A DNA stretch of 64,000 bases, from positions 19,730,304 through 19,794,303 of the forward strand of contig OV121090.1 of NCBI GenBank assembly GCA_921293015.1, in the 5' to 3' direction. Under the pieces are notes generated by a model. It did not search any database and was not told the origin of the DNA. It worked only from the letters and a program-made list of their open reading frames with translations. This document shows positions 44,280 through 54,906 of the stretch, one piece after another. This stretch comes from Phorcus lineatus (lineage: Eukaryota > Mollusca > Gastropoda > Trochida > Trochidae). A program made the position numbers and the translations under genes. Every line of letters begins with the position of its first letter. The first letter of the stretch is position 1.

Positions 44280-46028
44280 ATGTTGGGTATTGAACGTGTT
44301 CTGAGGATCCTGAGGAGATCTACACCTGTGTTTGTTATTCTGTTTATCTCCATTGCAGTGGATTCTCTGAATACCTATGGAAATGATCTCGTGTTAACCG
44401 TATTCAACTTTTTGCCGCTACTTTCTCTTGTGTTAAACAACATCCAGGTACTGAAATTCAAGTTACGTCTGTTGTATTACAGCGGAAAACCGATTTTTAG
44501 ATGGTCTCTGTATGGCATTCTTCATATTCTTATCGTTTATCTTGTGTTTATAAGAGTTATGACATATATGATGCCAATTTTGGAGGAGCACGAACACTCT
44601 AATAATCTCATTTTCCCTTTCTCGTTCTATATCACTGAAGTAAAACCCGTAGTTACTGTAGAAACCTTCAGATATCCCGGAGAAGATATTGAATTCAGAT
44701 GCAAGTCTCATATTGGTGACCACTACAGACACATATGGACACATGACGATGTGATAGTCAGAGAGTCGTGGAGGCATAGAATAGATACAGCACGTGAACC
44801 TGAAAACATTACAACTCTTTCTATAAGACTGATAGAGGAGGATGACTATGGTGTATACTCATGTTGGTTGTACGTTAATATGAACCAAGGCATCTATAAA
44901 TTCAAGACTAAAGAATTTACACTAAATAAACGCACTTTTGTAACAGTTGAATCACAAATTCCACTTTCAGGGATATTTTCAACATACGTGGCATACAATT
45001 CACGAGTAGAAGAAGATGATGAAATTGAATTGATTCATAGAGTTGATGGTCAAGAAAAGTCATCTCTATGTTCGGCTAAAGATTCTTCCTACATCCATTA
45101 CATTTACCGAGCACTGCAAAAGCTGGAGCTTATGGATAGCCGAATACTACATGTGCGTGACGAAGACGTCACTGCTTTTCATACGATGATATACATGTGT
45201 CCTCTTGCATTCGGTGCCCATACTTTCTCTGTCTTAAGACACATTTATAACGCCAGTTCAATGCGGTGGGTACTTGCCGAAATTGACATTCCAATGAAAG
45301 TTTTCGTCACACCTAAACGATCTCCATTCCTTGCATATTTTACCAATAGAACAAACAGTAGCAATTATTTAATTGGCTCAATTGACTTCCTTGCAGATCA
45401 GGCCATCGTTTTTCATTCACTGGAAGTGATATTCATATGTGTGATTATAATTGTGTGCATAATTTCCACATCTATACTCATAAACATAGTTATTGATCCT
45501 TTCTTTTATGCAACATTAAACTATTTCGTGAATAAATGGATTGTTCGTTATTTCTATGGAAAAGGAGAAAAAGATACCACACCAGTGTACCTAGCATGTG
45601 AGGAAACTGGTGCTCCTTGGTGTAGCATGGTGCTTAGTCCTGTGTTCGAATCTTTGGGACATGAGACCTTCATACCAATGAGAGACTCTCGCCCAGGACA
45701 GAGCGAGTTAGGAGGTATAATGGAAGGAATGGAAAGATGTTCCCGCTATGTTATAGTTATTACAGAGAAAGAGGAGGGAACTTCACCATTGTGGCAACAC
45801 CAAGTGGAATTGATTCTTGACAGATTGGTACGTGGAGAGTTGACGGAATACAATATTCTCACTGTGAGCATAAACCATGCGTCATATTCACCTATAGATA
45901 ATGTTCGCAGAGTGAAAAATATAGCATGTTTGGAATTGTGTAAGGATATACCAGCCGATGACCGATCTCTTGATGGCGTCATTCGGTGGCTTCTGTCGTC
46001 CAAGGCGAATCATTTGCTTCAGTATTAA
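44280..46028 (+). CDS. Multi-pass Ig-TIR receptor, LLQY-tail type (family member 7)
   Basis: A 582-residue, single-exon protein, on the strand opposite to the main run of the family. It has one N-terminal hydrophobic module (RILRRSTPVFVILFISIAV, about 9-27), then spans near 42-56 and 78-98. The Ig domain is about 130-216 (Cys141, Cys195, motif DYGVYSC). The second ectodomain has CPLAFGAHTFSVLRHIYNASS, a membrane span is about 378-402, and the TIR-like domain is about 433-555. The TIR shows YLACEETGAPWC and the most canonical BB-loop in the window, MRDSRPGQSELGGI. The tail SSKANHLLQY is shared with the gene at 840. A candidate polyadenylation signal AATAAA lies at 46536. Downstream flank similarity shows that it and the pseudogene at 48508 are tandem duplicates. 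Confidence 0.83.
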   Translation: MLGIERVLRILRRSTPVFVILFISIAVDSLNTYGNDLVLTVFNFLPLLSLVLNNIQVLKFKLRLLYYSGKPIFRWSLYGILHILIVYLVFIRVMTYMMPILEEHEHSNNLIFPFSFYITEVKPVVTVETFRYPGEDIEFRCKSHIGDHYRHIWTHDDVIVRESWRHRIDTAREPENITTLSIRLIEEDDYGVYSCWLYVNMNQGIYKFKTKEFTLNKRTFVTVESQIPLSGIFSTYVAYNSRVEEDDEIELIHRVDGQEKSSLCSAKDSSYIHYIYRALQKLELMDSRILHVRDEDVTAFHTMIYMCPLAFGAHTFSVLRHIYNASSMRWVLAEIDIPMKVFVTPKRSPFLAYFTNRTNSSNYLIGSIDFLADQAIVFHSLEVIFICVIIIVCIISTSILINIVIDPFFYATLNYFVNKWIVRYFYGKGEKDTTPVYLACEETGAPWCSMVLSPVFESLGHETFIPMRDSRPGQSELGGIMEGMERCSRYVIVITEKEEGTSPLWQHQVELILDRLVRGELTEYNILTVSINHASYSPIDNVRRVKNIACLELCKDIPADDRSLDGVIRWLLSSKANHLLQY

Positions 46029-46109
46029 CTGCTTTGGATTTTCATCGTAAATAACCTTTTTAATTGATATTTATAAATTTGTCATTTCCTAATTTCCTTT
46101 AATTGTCTT

Positions 46110-46510
46110 TTGCAAATTTCTGTAAGTGTTTTGGATTTTTGCGATGTTTTAAACTTTGCGAGATATTCCAATTTACATCTTTTATCTTTCTTTGTTTTTT
46201 GATGGATTGTCTTGATCGACAATATAAAATGTTTTTTGCAAATAGTTGGAATATATTGTTTTAACATTTATTTTCCTAAAACGTCGCCTTGTGGCTGAAG
46301 TATTGCCCTGGCAACAAGTCTCTTGTATAAACACTCAACTGGTGCCAATCATTTGCGTAATCCCTTGTAACTTCATGTACATCTTCAATAATGGCTTCAA
46401 ATTGGTTACTCCAGATCTCCTCTATACTATGTATACTAACCTCATCTATATACTGCCAACATTCTCATACTACGCCTCACATATCACATGCTTGCAAATT
46501 GCATAAGCAT
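46110..46510. repeat. Receptor 3' flank, paired with 51650-52230
   Basis: This flank recurs downstream of the pseudogene at 48508 (shared CCAATCATTTGC and TTCAATAATGGCTTC/TTGAATAATGGCTTC). It shows that the two plus-strand copies arose by tandem duplication including their 3' flanks. Confidence 0.7.
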
Positions 46511-48507
46511 CTATGTCGAAACATTGCTTCTTCAGAATAAAGAAGTTGAATATCCATAAACATGACTTCTTCATTCCTTATTATCTCAACTTATATGATG
46601 CCTATTAAAGAAATAATCTATAAACGCATCAATTTATGCCATTAAAATATTCAATGCTATTATAAAATCTAGAAGTATTTCTTAATATGGTTTTTATAGC
46701 TGACATTTCTTACGATTCCAAGATCACTTTGCTAACAGTTACTCATTTCTTTCCTTTCAACGAAATTTTGGTAGATATGAGTTCACTTACTGCTAAAAGG
46801 GAAAAGAATGTCCCATAATAGACATTCAAAAGAAATTTTTCTCCCTAATGACATGAGTTCCTTAGTAATTCTCATCATCAAAGCATAGCCAAACTACCTA
46901 TACCTGCATTACCGTATATGCATGCTCCATTTTTTCCAACAGTTCTTGTCATCAATTGTTTATAAATTGTCTACTAAACTTAAGAATTACTTAAATATAC
47001 TTAATCATATTTTGTTATGAAATAGAACATAATTTGTTCATATTTTTAAAGTCAAATTTACTTATGGGTCACTCCAGGTTATGAAACCTCATATTTCATT
47101 TGGCGGTATAATAATGGAATGAACATTATCTTCAAATCCTGGGGATGAACCATTTTCATTGAAAGTGCCGAATCAGACCAAGACTACAATTCTAGCTACA
47201 GACGTTCATTTCATCATTCATATATATGGTACAAAGGAACAACGAACATCCTTGTTCAAAATATGGCAACCAAATGATGCATATGGTATTTATTACAATC
47301 AAATCTTATTCTTTGTTGATTCAAAATGGTATGTATTTGCAGATTGGATTAGGGAAAGTGAGATTCTTCATTTTTCAAAGTTGATTTTGAATTGTCATGA
47401 GGGTGTTAAATATTACATTAGAGTGAAGGCTAGTTCACAGAGGGGACTATCAATAACAACAAATCTACAAGCATTTGCCCCTCAATAGGTATCTCAACGT
47501 CTAATGTCCGAAAACAGCGTGCTCAAACCAGACAATTATACAAATTGCATTAAGCATTTTGAGTTTGATATCAGAAATATTAACATAAGAGTCGTTGACA
47601 ACAAGCATGCTTTCCAAGAAAGAAGTGTTTTCAATGGCTGTAAGTTTGTAAATTGTTTGTGATGTATTTTTTTACCGCAAGACCAAGAAGTGATTAAATT
47701 AGAGCAGAGGTTAGCGTAGAATTGTGTGACTATAGTTATTTACGTGAATATCTGTCTCTTTTCAAAATAAGTATAAGTAAATCACAATGTATCTTTAATT
47801 GGGAGCAGGATAACTTTGTCTGTAGTAGAGAACTGTTCTACACACAGTAAGGTTTGGATTCTACAATGAATTTCAGCGCAGAACCATAGATCCACTGATG
47901 GTTTGCTAGTTCCAGCCGCAATACATGTACGTAGCTGCGGGCTCTCCCTGCAATAATAATTGCAGCCATAATAAAATGGGAGTATTATACTCTTGAAAGC
48001 TGCGTTAAACCCCATATCACCTCACCCAACATATAATTTAACTTTAGGGTTTCATAATAAATGTTGTGTACAATTTATTTTCTCAGCACATTTCAGGATA
48101 AGATTGGACACCTGTACTTGTAGAGCTAACTAATTATATATATTTCCAAAGTAAATTACATGGTCAAAGTCATCATTCATAATTATACACCTATATAATG
48201 AACATTGACCGTCAATATACTGATTAAACGTCTGTGTAATCTAATCATGATAGTATCAGCGACATATATAGATACTTACATGGTTTATAGAAAAACTAGG
48301 CCAGTATCACATTTCTAATCTCTCGGTGCAGTTGAGCTCAATCCAAGAAAGTCTACACCAACCTTTGTCGTTGTTTTAATCCTCGTCTCTCAACATGAAA
48401 CATTCTTTGAATAGTGCTGACGGGATTTATTGAAAAGTTATATTTCATCTATATGAATCTGTTGGGAATATTGGGATCTGTTAATACATGAAACATCAGA
48501 CATTACT
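46511..48507. other. Spacer with one unassigned open frame
   Basis: Mostly non-coding. From 47023 a frame stays open to the stop at 47488. Its end (EGVKYYIRVKASSQRGLS) faintly resembles the last strands of a fibronectin type III domain. It has no early ATG, so it could be an internal exon or its remnant on the plus strand. No partner exons are recognised. Confidence 0.35.
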
Positions 48508-50330
48508 ATGAGATTTCTCAGCCCGGTTGTGAAGATTCTGAGGAAATCTCCACCAGTGATTGTTCTTGTGTTGATCTTCATTGCGTTGGATTCACTTACC
48601 ACTTGGGGATATGATCAAGAAGTATCTGTTTTTGACATTACATCAATACTTTATCTTGTAGCCATAAATGTTAGATTAGTTGTAAATCGCTTGTACCATC
48701 TTCGTGTAATTGCAAAATTGTTCTCTTTGGTCTGCAAGTGGCTTAAAAAGCTAATCGTTTTCTATTTAGTTACAACCCTTATATTTGTCATAATAACAAA
48801 AGTTTTGATGTCAGCCTTGAATCAACACGGGGTACGTATATCTTTCACAAGCTCTATGGATCAAATACAAGAAGTTCGTAATTTTTCTGGTGGTGTTAAT
48901 TTCTTTGTTAAGAAAATTAAATATCTAAATGAAGACATCATACTAAGCTGCATTTTTCACAATCCCTACACTGATTGTGGACACCACAGGGTTGAATGGG
49001 AATTTGATGGCTTGCCAGTCATAGAAACATGGAGACACAAGATAATACCAAACTGCAATACTGGTGATAGACACATTCTTTCTAATCTCTCCATAAGGTT
49101 CTTAATGGACCAAGACTTTGGAACCTACTCATGTGTGATATTTGACCGATATGAAACAAACTGGTTTATGATAGGAATTGAAAACACTTCCCTTTTAAAA
49201 CGACCAATAGAAAATAAGTAGTTACAGCTACCAGTTTTAGGTCTGTTTAGTGTCATGTTCAAATACGACACCTTTGTGGATGGAGAAAATGATGAAATAC
49301 TCTTCCAGCATCTTGTCAATGGTAAACATTTCCAATGTAACCAAGGCGATGTTTCCTATGTTCTGTCTCTGTACCAAAAAATGATCAATCATTATTATAC
49401 CTACAACAAAATGAGACAAGCTCGAGCTCTTGATGTGCAGAATTCCGTTTACATAATGACATGCATGTGTCCTCAAGCATTCGGAGTCCATACATTCTCA
49501 GTGTTAAGGAAAAGCTACAATTTAAAAACATCACAATGGGAAATAATTGAACAAACTCTCCCTGAGACAGTTCATATTTCCCCAATGCCTTCTCCATATT
49601 TTGCATATTTTATTCAAAGAAGCAACAGTAACGAATTTGCAAATGTACCAAAATACTTCTTGACAGAACATGCTTTTTTAATTCATCTCATAGAAATCAC
49701 TTGTATATGTGTTTTGATTTGTGTGTTCATAATTTTAACATCTATTCTCATACGTAAAATTATTGATCCTTACATATCTGATCCTTTAATGCTTTTCATG
49801 TATAAACTGAGTGTTACTTGTTGCTATTCAAAACGTAGAGAGTATACCACACCAGTGTACATAGCATGTGAAGAAACTGATGCTCCATCGTGCAGCTCGG
49901 TGCTAAGTCCTGTGTTCGAATCTTTTGGATATGAAACCTTCATACCCCTGAGGGACACACCCCCAGGTCAGAATGAGTTAGAAGGCATAATGGAAGGAAT
50001 GGAAAGGTGCTCCCGCTATGTAATATTGGTGACAGAGAACGAACAAGACGCCTCCGGAATGTACAAACACGAAGTTGATGTGATTCTTGATAGACTTGTA
50101 CTGGACTAGATGTTATTCTTGACAGATTAGTACTGGGAGAGTTGCAAGAATATGATATCGGTGTGAGCATAAGCCATCTGTTAAATAGACCTATAGCTTA
50201 AGTTCCTGGAGTGAAGGATATAACGTGAGGAACTCTGCAAGGATGGTCGAATGAACCTCTCCTTGATGTTATCGGGTGGCTTCTGTCATAGAAGGCGAAT
50301 CAATTACTCCAGTAAAGTACTTTGGAACTT
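48508..50330 (+). pseudogene. Ig-TIR receptor pseudogene, LLQY-tail type (family member 8)
   Basis: This is a full-length relative of the gene at 44280. One in-frame TAG at 49219-49221, just after the Ig domain (RPIENK), interrupts an otherwise continuous frame that runs on to 50109. At about 50073-50132 a segment (GATGTGATTCTTGATAGACT and its near copy) is duplicated with a 32-bp offset, which shifts the frame within the TIR domain. Beyond it, the C-terminal region is recognisable at DNA level up to the LLQY-equivalent at about 50315 but carries further small changes. The Ig domain, CPQAFGVHTFSVLRKSYN ectodomain and TIR (LRDTPPGQNELEGI) are well preserved, so decay is fairly recent. Confidence 0.82.
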
Positions 50331-50429
50331 CATAATGATTAACATTTTCAAATAAATATCTAGATTCTTTACCTTTTCTGTTCATGTTTTGAAGATAAAT
50401 GTACTTAGCACATTTTGTGAGCACACCGG

Positions 50430-51640
50430 TATGAGGGTTGATTAAATGAAAACTAAAGTTATTGTGTTTAGAAATGGTGGGCCCTTGCGCTCATATGAAA
50501 AGTGGTTTTATATAGTAATGTTATTGAAACTGTGTCATTTTATAAGTACCTAGGGATTATATTTACTCCTAAATTGACCTGGAGTAAAGCTACATCTTGT
50601 CTAGCATCACAAGCTAATAAGGCAATATTCTGTTAAAATTTTCCAACGGAATCTAGGAAACATTAATTGCACAGATTTATTTAAGATTTTTGATTGTATG
50701 ATATCACCTATCCCATGTTATGGAGGTGAAATATGGGGGACATCCTATTGTAATACTAATGAATCTGTCCATGTTAAGTTTTGTAAATATGTATTGAAAC
50801 TTGGAAAATCTACTTGTAACAACATTGCTTTGGGAGAATGTGGAAGTGTGCCTTTACAATTGACTTATACAACTAAAGCTGTGAAATACTGGTGTAGACT
50901 TCTTAACATGCCTGACTATAGATTACCAAAACAATGTTATTACATGCTTTTATCACTAGACAATGTAGGTAGAAATTCATGGGCAAAAAAGATTAAAAAA
51001 CATTCTTTTTCACTTTGGATTTGGATTTGTTTGGCTAAGCCAGGAAATTGGTAACCACAAATTGTTAATTAAATCATTCAGGCAGAGGTTACATGATAAT
51101 TTACTCCAATCCTGGCAATCATCTAAATTAAACATTAAATGTATTTACTTTAAGCAATTTAAATCTTTCATTAAATGTGGAAAGTTACAAATAATGATAT
51201 CCCTCAATATTTAAAAATCATATTTGTAAGATTTCGGTGATGTAATGTTAAATTAGCAGTAGAAACTGGTAGGTACAGAGATGTAACTTATAATGATAGG
51301 CATTGTTTATTTTGTTAATCCAATAGCATTTCATTTGTTGAAGATGAGTGGCTTGTATTTTATATATGTGACGCATAATCAGAGTTAAGAAAAAAGTATG
51401 GTCAATCAAAATATCTCAGTAAATACCCAACTATGATTAATTTTATATCCATTATACAGAGTTATAAGGTTAATATTATGAAGGATGTTTGTCTATACCT
51501 ATACCATGTAGACAAGAAACACAAATCTGAATGAATATGATAATTATACACATATGTTACAATTTAAAAAGTGTTAATGTATGTGTATTTTTGGCTGTAG
51601 GACTGTTACTGAATAAAATGTCTGTCTGTCTGTTCTATGT
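50430..51640 (+). mobile_element. LINE 3' fragment (reverse transcriptase C-terminal region)
   Basis: The frame at 50698-51054 encodes GGEIWG, HVKFCKYVLKLGKST and KAVKYWCRLL, a signature of the region after the reverse transcriptase in Jockey/I/CR1-like LINEs. Matching pieces occur upstream (GGPLRSYEKW near 50475; YLGIIFTPKLTWSKA near 50550) and downstream (LRKKYGQSKYLSKYP near 51385), in shifting frames with stops. The 3' end has a short TGTC-type repeat tail near 51615-51640. The element is 5'-truncated and inactive. It sits inside the duplicated 3' flank of the receptor pair, so it inserted after that duplication. Confidence 0.75.
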
Positions 51641-51649
51641 TTTGCAAAA

Positions 51650-52230
51650 TACATTTTTATGTTTTGGATCTCTGCAGTGCTTTAAGCTTTTTGAGCTTTT
51701 CAAATCTAGAACTTTATGAGGGATATCAATGTCATTATTTATAGATAAGCAACTTCTTCATTCTGCATTATTTTAGTGATGTTTGCCATAGAGTGTCAAG
51801 TGATTGTCAAGTGATTCTTCATCAACTTCTAAATGCCATTCAGAGGAATACTGGACAATAAACTTCTTTTTACGAAAGCATGGTGTCCGAGTGAATAAAT
51901 TGTTTGACCATTTAGTTGAGTAACAAGTCGGTTCTGAAGTCTATCCTGAAAACCTGGAAGCAGTTACTTTTGCAGATAGTGCGATTCAAAATGTAAGGGA
52001 TTATGCAAATGTTTGGAAGATATCATATACTTTTTAACATCATTTATGGCTGAAATATTGCCAGCGATAAACAGTAAGTCACTTGTATAAACATTCATCT
52101 GGTGTCAATCATTTGCATAATCCTTGTCACTTCAGGTACATTTTGAATAATGGCTTCGAGTTACTTACCCCAGATTTCCTGCATACCTCGTACACCAACC
52201 TCATTTTTTATATTTAACCAACATATAAAA
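51650..52230. repeat. Receptor 3' flank, paired with 46110-46510
   Basis: Continuation of the duplicated 3' flank, displaced from the pseudogene by the LINE fragment. Confidence 0.7.
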
Positions 52231-54130
52231 CTATAAAAATGTAACTGCTAAACAACATATTTCTCAAAAACCAGACAAACTTGGTTCAGTTGTTTTTCTG
52301 CACTGACATCTCTATTTGAATAGGATAATTGCTTTGGGTGGTTTCCAAAATCTAAAAAATATCATCATAAAGACTTGGATATCTATGACCGGATAACAAT
52401 ATAAGCATTGCAGAAAATGAATACCTATCAAAAATAACAATTATTCACCTTTACAAAACAAGCATGTTTGAAGAAAAGACCTTTCATGAATATTCTAGCC
52501 TTCTGCAACAGAACTTCAAATAATGCTACCAGAATCCAGGAAGTTACAACTGGTTGATGAAGGGCATTGTACTTATATCCAGTTTTATTATATTTAGCAG
52601 CAAGATCTTATATCCACATAGCAGCAAGATCTAAATTACCCAGTGATTAAAACTTACACTAGTACGCCTTGAGGCATGAGTTTAATCAATGAATTCTTGG
52701 ATTGTTGATTTCTAGATTTCTAGATGACTAGTGTTTCGCACGCGCGATGGGACTGCACTTGATTCGGTACCTCATCGGTCTGAAACGGCATACGCCAATA
52801 AGCTGCTTCATTCAAAACTGTAAAACGGGCATAAAAATGAAAATCTTTGCAAACGAGACAGGACATATTTCTGTTAGTGATCAGATTTTGTTAGTGAAGA
52901 ATAATTAGTTCAGTTGAGTTGCCTTACAAAAATGAGACTATGACTTTAATGAACTTAAATATACAATTTTATTTTACCTTTGCAAAACCTGAATACAGAA
53001 GCCCCAATAAAAAAACATTTGGGGCTTCCTCCACTGTACTACAATAGGATTTTATCAAAGCATTCTCTGAATAACCTTGTCAGCCACCAAGGTCCTGAAA
53101 CAATGAAGCATATTTCCAGGGTGTAATGATTATATAGATAATAATAAAACAATTTATTTTAATTCAAAACAAAAAAAAGCCTTTAATGCATATTGATTAC
53201 TTTAATCTCTTTTGGTGAAAACCATTCCTCGGAGAACACTCAGTGATCAAATATAACTTAACACCAACCTCAGCACTCATACCAATAAGCATATATAATC
53301 AGTCAAACCTTATGATTTCAAAATAAATTAACAAAGAAATTCAATTCAATAAATATATTAAAAAGCAAAAACAAGTCAAAGAGAGAAAAATCAATATCTT
53401 GATTAAATCATTGTGCATCCATAAATCCATGTTTGATTTCAGTCATGATTTAAAACATCTTTTCTTACACCAACTGTAAAATAGTAACTTTATCACAAGC
53501 ATTCAAAATACATTAAATGATTAAATTTATAAATGTTCATTGAATTCCATTCTGTTCAGGATTGAAATGGGATGAATTTTAAAAGAATATTTACTATAAT
53601 GCAGTAAAGATCTGTCATTACATTTAGAGAATTACCGACAGAGTTCATGTTCAGCTGACCTTTGAAGAAAATTAAACCAACAAATAAAATAAGGGCAGGA
53701 AATCAATTAAAAACAAGAGCCTGTGTCACCTTGGCCTCTGTCACATTCTGTCGATTGGCTTACATTTCTCAATATTTATCATAATTTTTTTTTTGGTCCT
53801 TATTTGCAAATGTCTGTTGGCTAAAAACAAAAATACACAATGCCCACATACTCCAATAACAATATCTACACAGTAGGTGTTACCATATGTTTCATAAACA
53901 CAATTCACTATAAAACTTTGTTTACAATTAGATTTTGTGAAAGAGGTGGACATTTGACCTCAACTCAGTGCCCAGCCAGTTCCATTATGATTAGCTGATT
54001 TTCACGCTTGCACAACAAGGAATTGGTGTGTAATTCTCTAGATGTATTACCAGACTGGTGGGTCGTATGACATGACAGATAGTTTTACTAGATTGACTCT
54101 TTGAATTTAATTTTGAAATACATGTACTCA
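52231..54130. other. Spacer, possibly 3' region of the MPV17L2-like gene
   Basis: No gene or repeat family is recognised. The right part may hold the 3' untranslated region of the minus-strand gene that ends at 54131. Confidence 0.5.
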
Positions 54131-54886
54131 TCAAGAAAATATGTGTTGGTCAGAAATATCACAAGAGCTTTTTCCCTCTTCATTACACAACATATCCTTT
54201 TCATATTGCACATTCCCAAAACTTTCATCACTTTCAAGATCAGACAATTCACTGTCCTTTATCAAAACTTTTTGTTCACTGTCTTCCACTTTTTCTTCCA
54301 TGTCTTTATCGTATCTCACATATGAAAAATAACAATCAAATCCGAAAGCAATAGCATTATCATATAACACACGATATCTTGTTGGAAGGAATAGGAAGTT
54401 AATGAGCTGAGCAGGGGGCCAAACAATCCAGTCTGCTGTGTAAAGAATTTTCCCTTTTTCTATCAAGTCCGACTTAGTTTTCTCCCATGAGGCATTTTCC
54501 ATAAGGCACAGCGTTAGCAGAAATGTTCCAATGAATACTGGTGAACAGACAAGCTGATCCACAAGAATTTTCCTCAAAACTACCTTCAGTGTTCTACCAG
54601 GCATCCACTTATCTAACCACAGATACCAATAGTGACAAAATGGACCAATAGCAAAGCCAGTACAGGCAACGTGGAGTGTTCTTTTCTTGTCCCAAGTTGT
54701 CAGCTTTTTATTGATTATCTGATAATTCTGTTGGACGACATCTCCAGCAAATGATAATCCAACGGTGAGGGATATGTTTGTGTACAGAAGGTACTTCTTT
54801 GAGAAGAGTCTTTTACCGCCCCGACTGATCGACTTAACAAAAGGTCTTCCTGCGAGCTGGATGAGGCCATTTCCTATCTTGTTCAT
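54131..54886 (-). CDS. MPV17L2: MPV17-like protein 2 (mitochondrial inner membrane)
   Basis: A 251-residue protein of the Mpv17/PMP22 family. I choose the ATG at 54886 (MNKIGNGLIQ): a splice acceptor lies just upstream (TTTTTTCAG, AG at 54907-54908), so an earlier in-frame Met at 54973 would lie in the intron. Family features include the GDVVQQ motif (about 64-69), GPFCHYWYLWLDKWMPG (about 98-114), LVDQLVCSPVF (about 127-137) and the signature ADWIVWPPAQLINFLFLP (about 170-187). The family has four membrane spans. Human MPV17L2 is about 206 residues and supports mitochondrial ribosome assembly; this protein adds an acidic, serine-rich C-terminal tail of about 45 residues. It is unrelated to the receptor cluster and is probably a housekeeping gene marking its edge. 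Confidence 0.88.
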   Translation of the reverse strand: MNKIGNGLIQLAGRPFVKSISRGGKRLFSKKYLLYTNISLTVGLSFAGDVVQQNYQIINKKLTTWDKKRTLHVACTGFAIGPFCHYWYLWLDKWMPGRTLKVVLRKILVDQLVCSPVFIGTFLLTLCLMENASWEKTKSDLIEKGKILYTADWIVWPPAQLINFLFLPTRYRVLYDNAIAFGFDCYFSYVRYDKDMEEKVEDSEQKVLIKDSELSDLESDESFGNVQYEKDMLCNEEGKSSCDISDQHIFS

Positions 54887-54906
54887 TGCGTATTGGTGAA
54901 TGGAAT

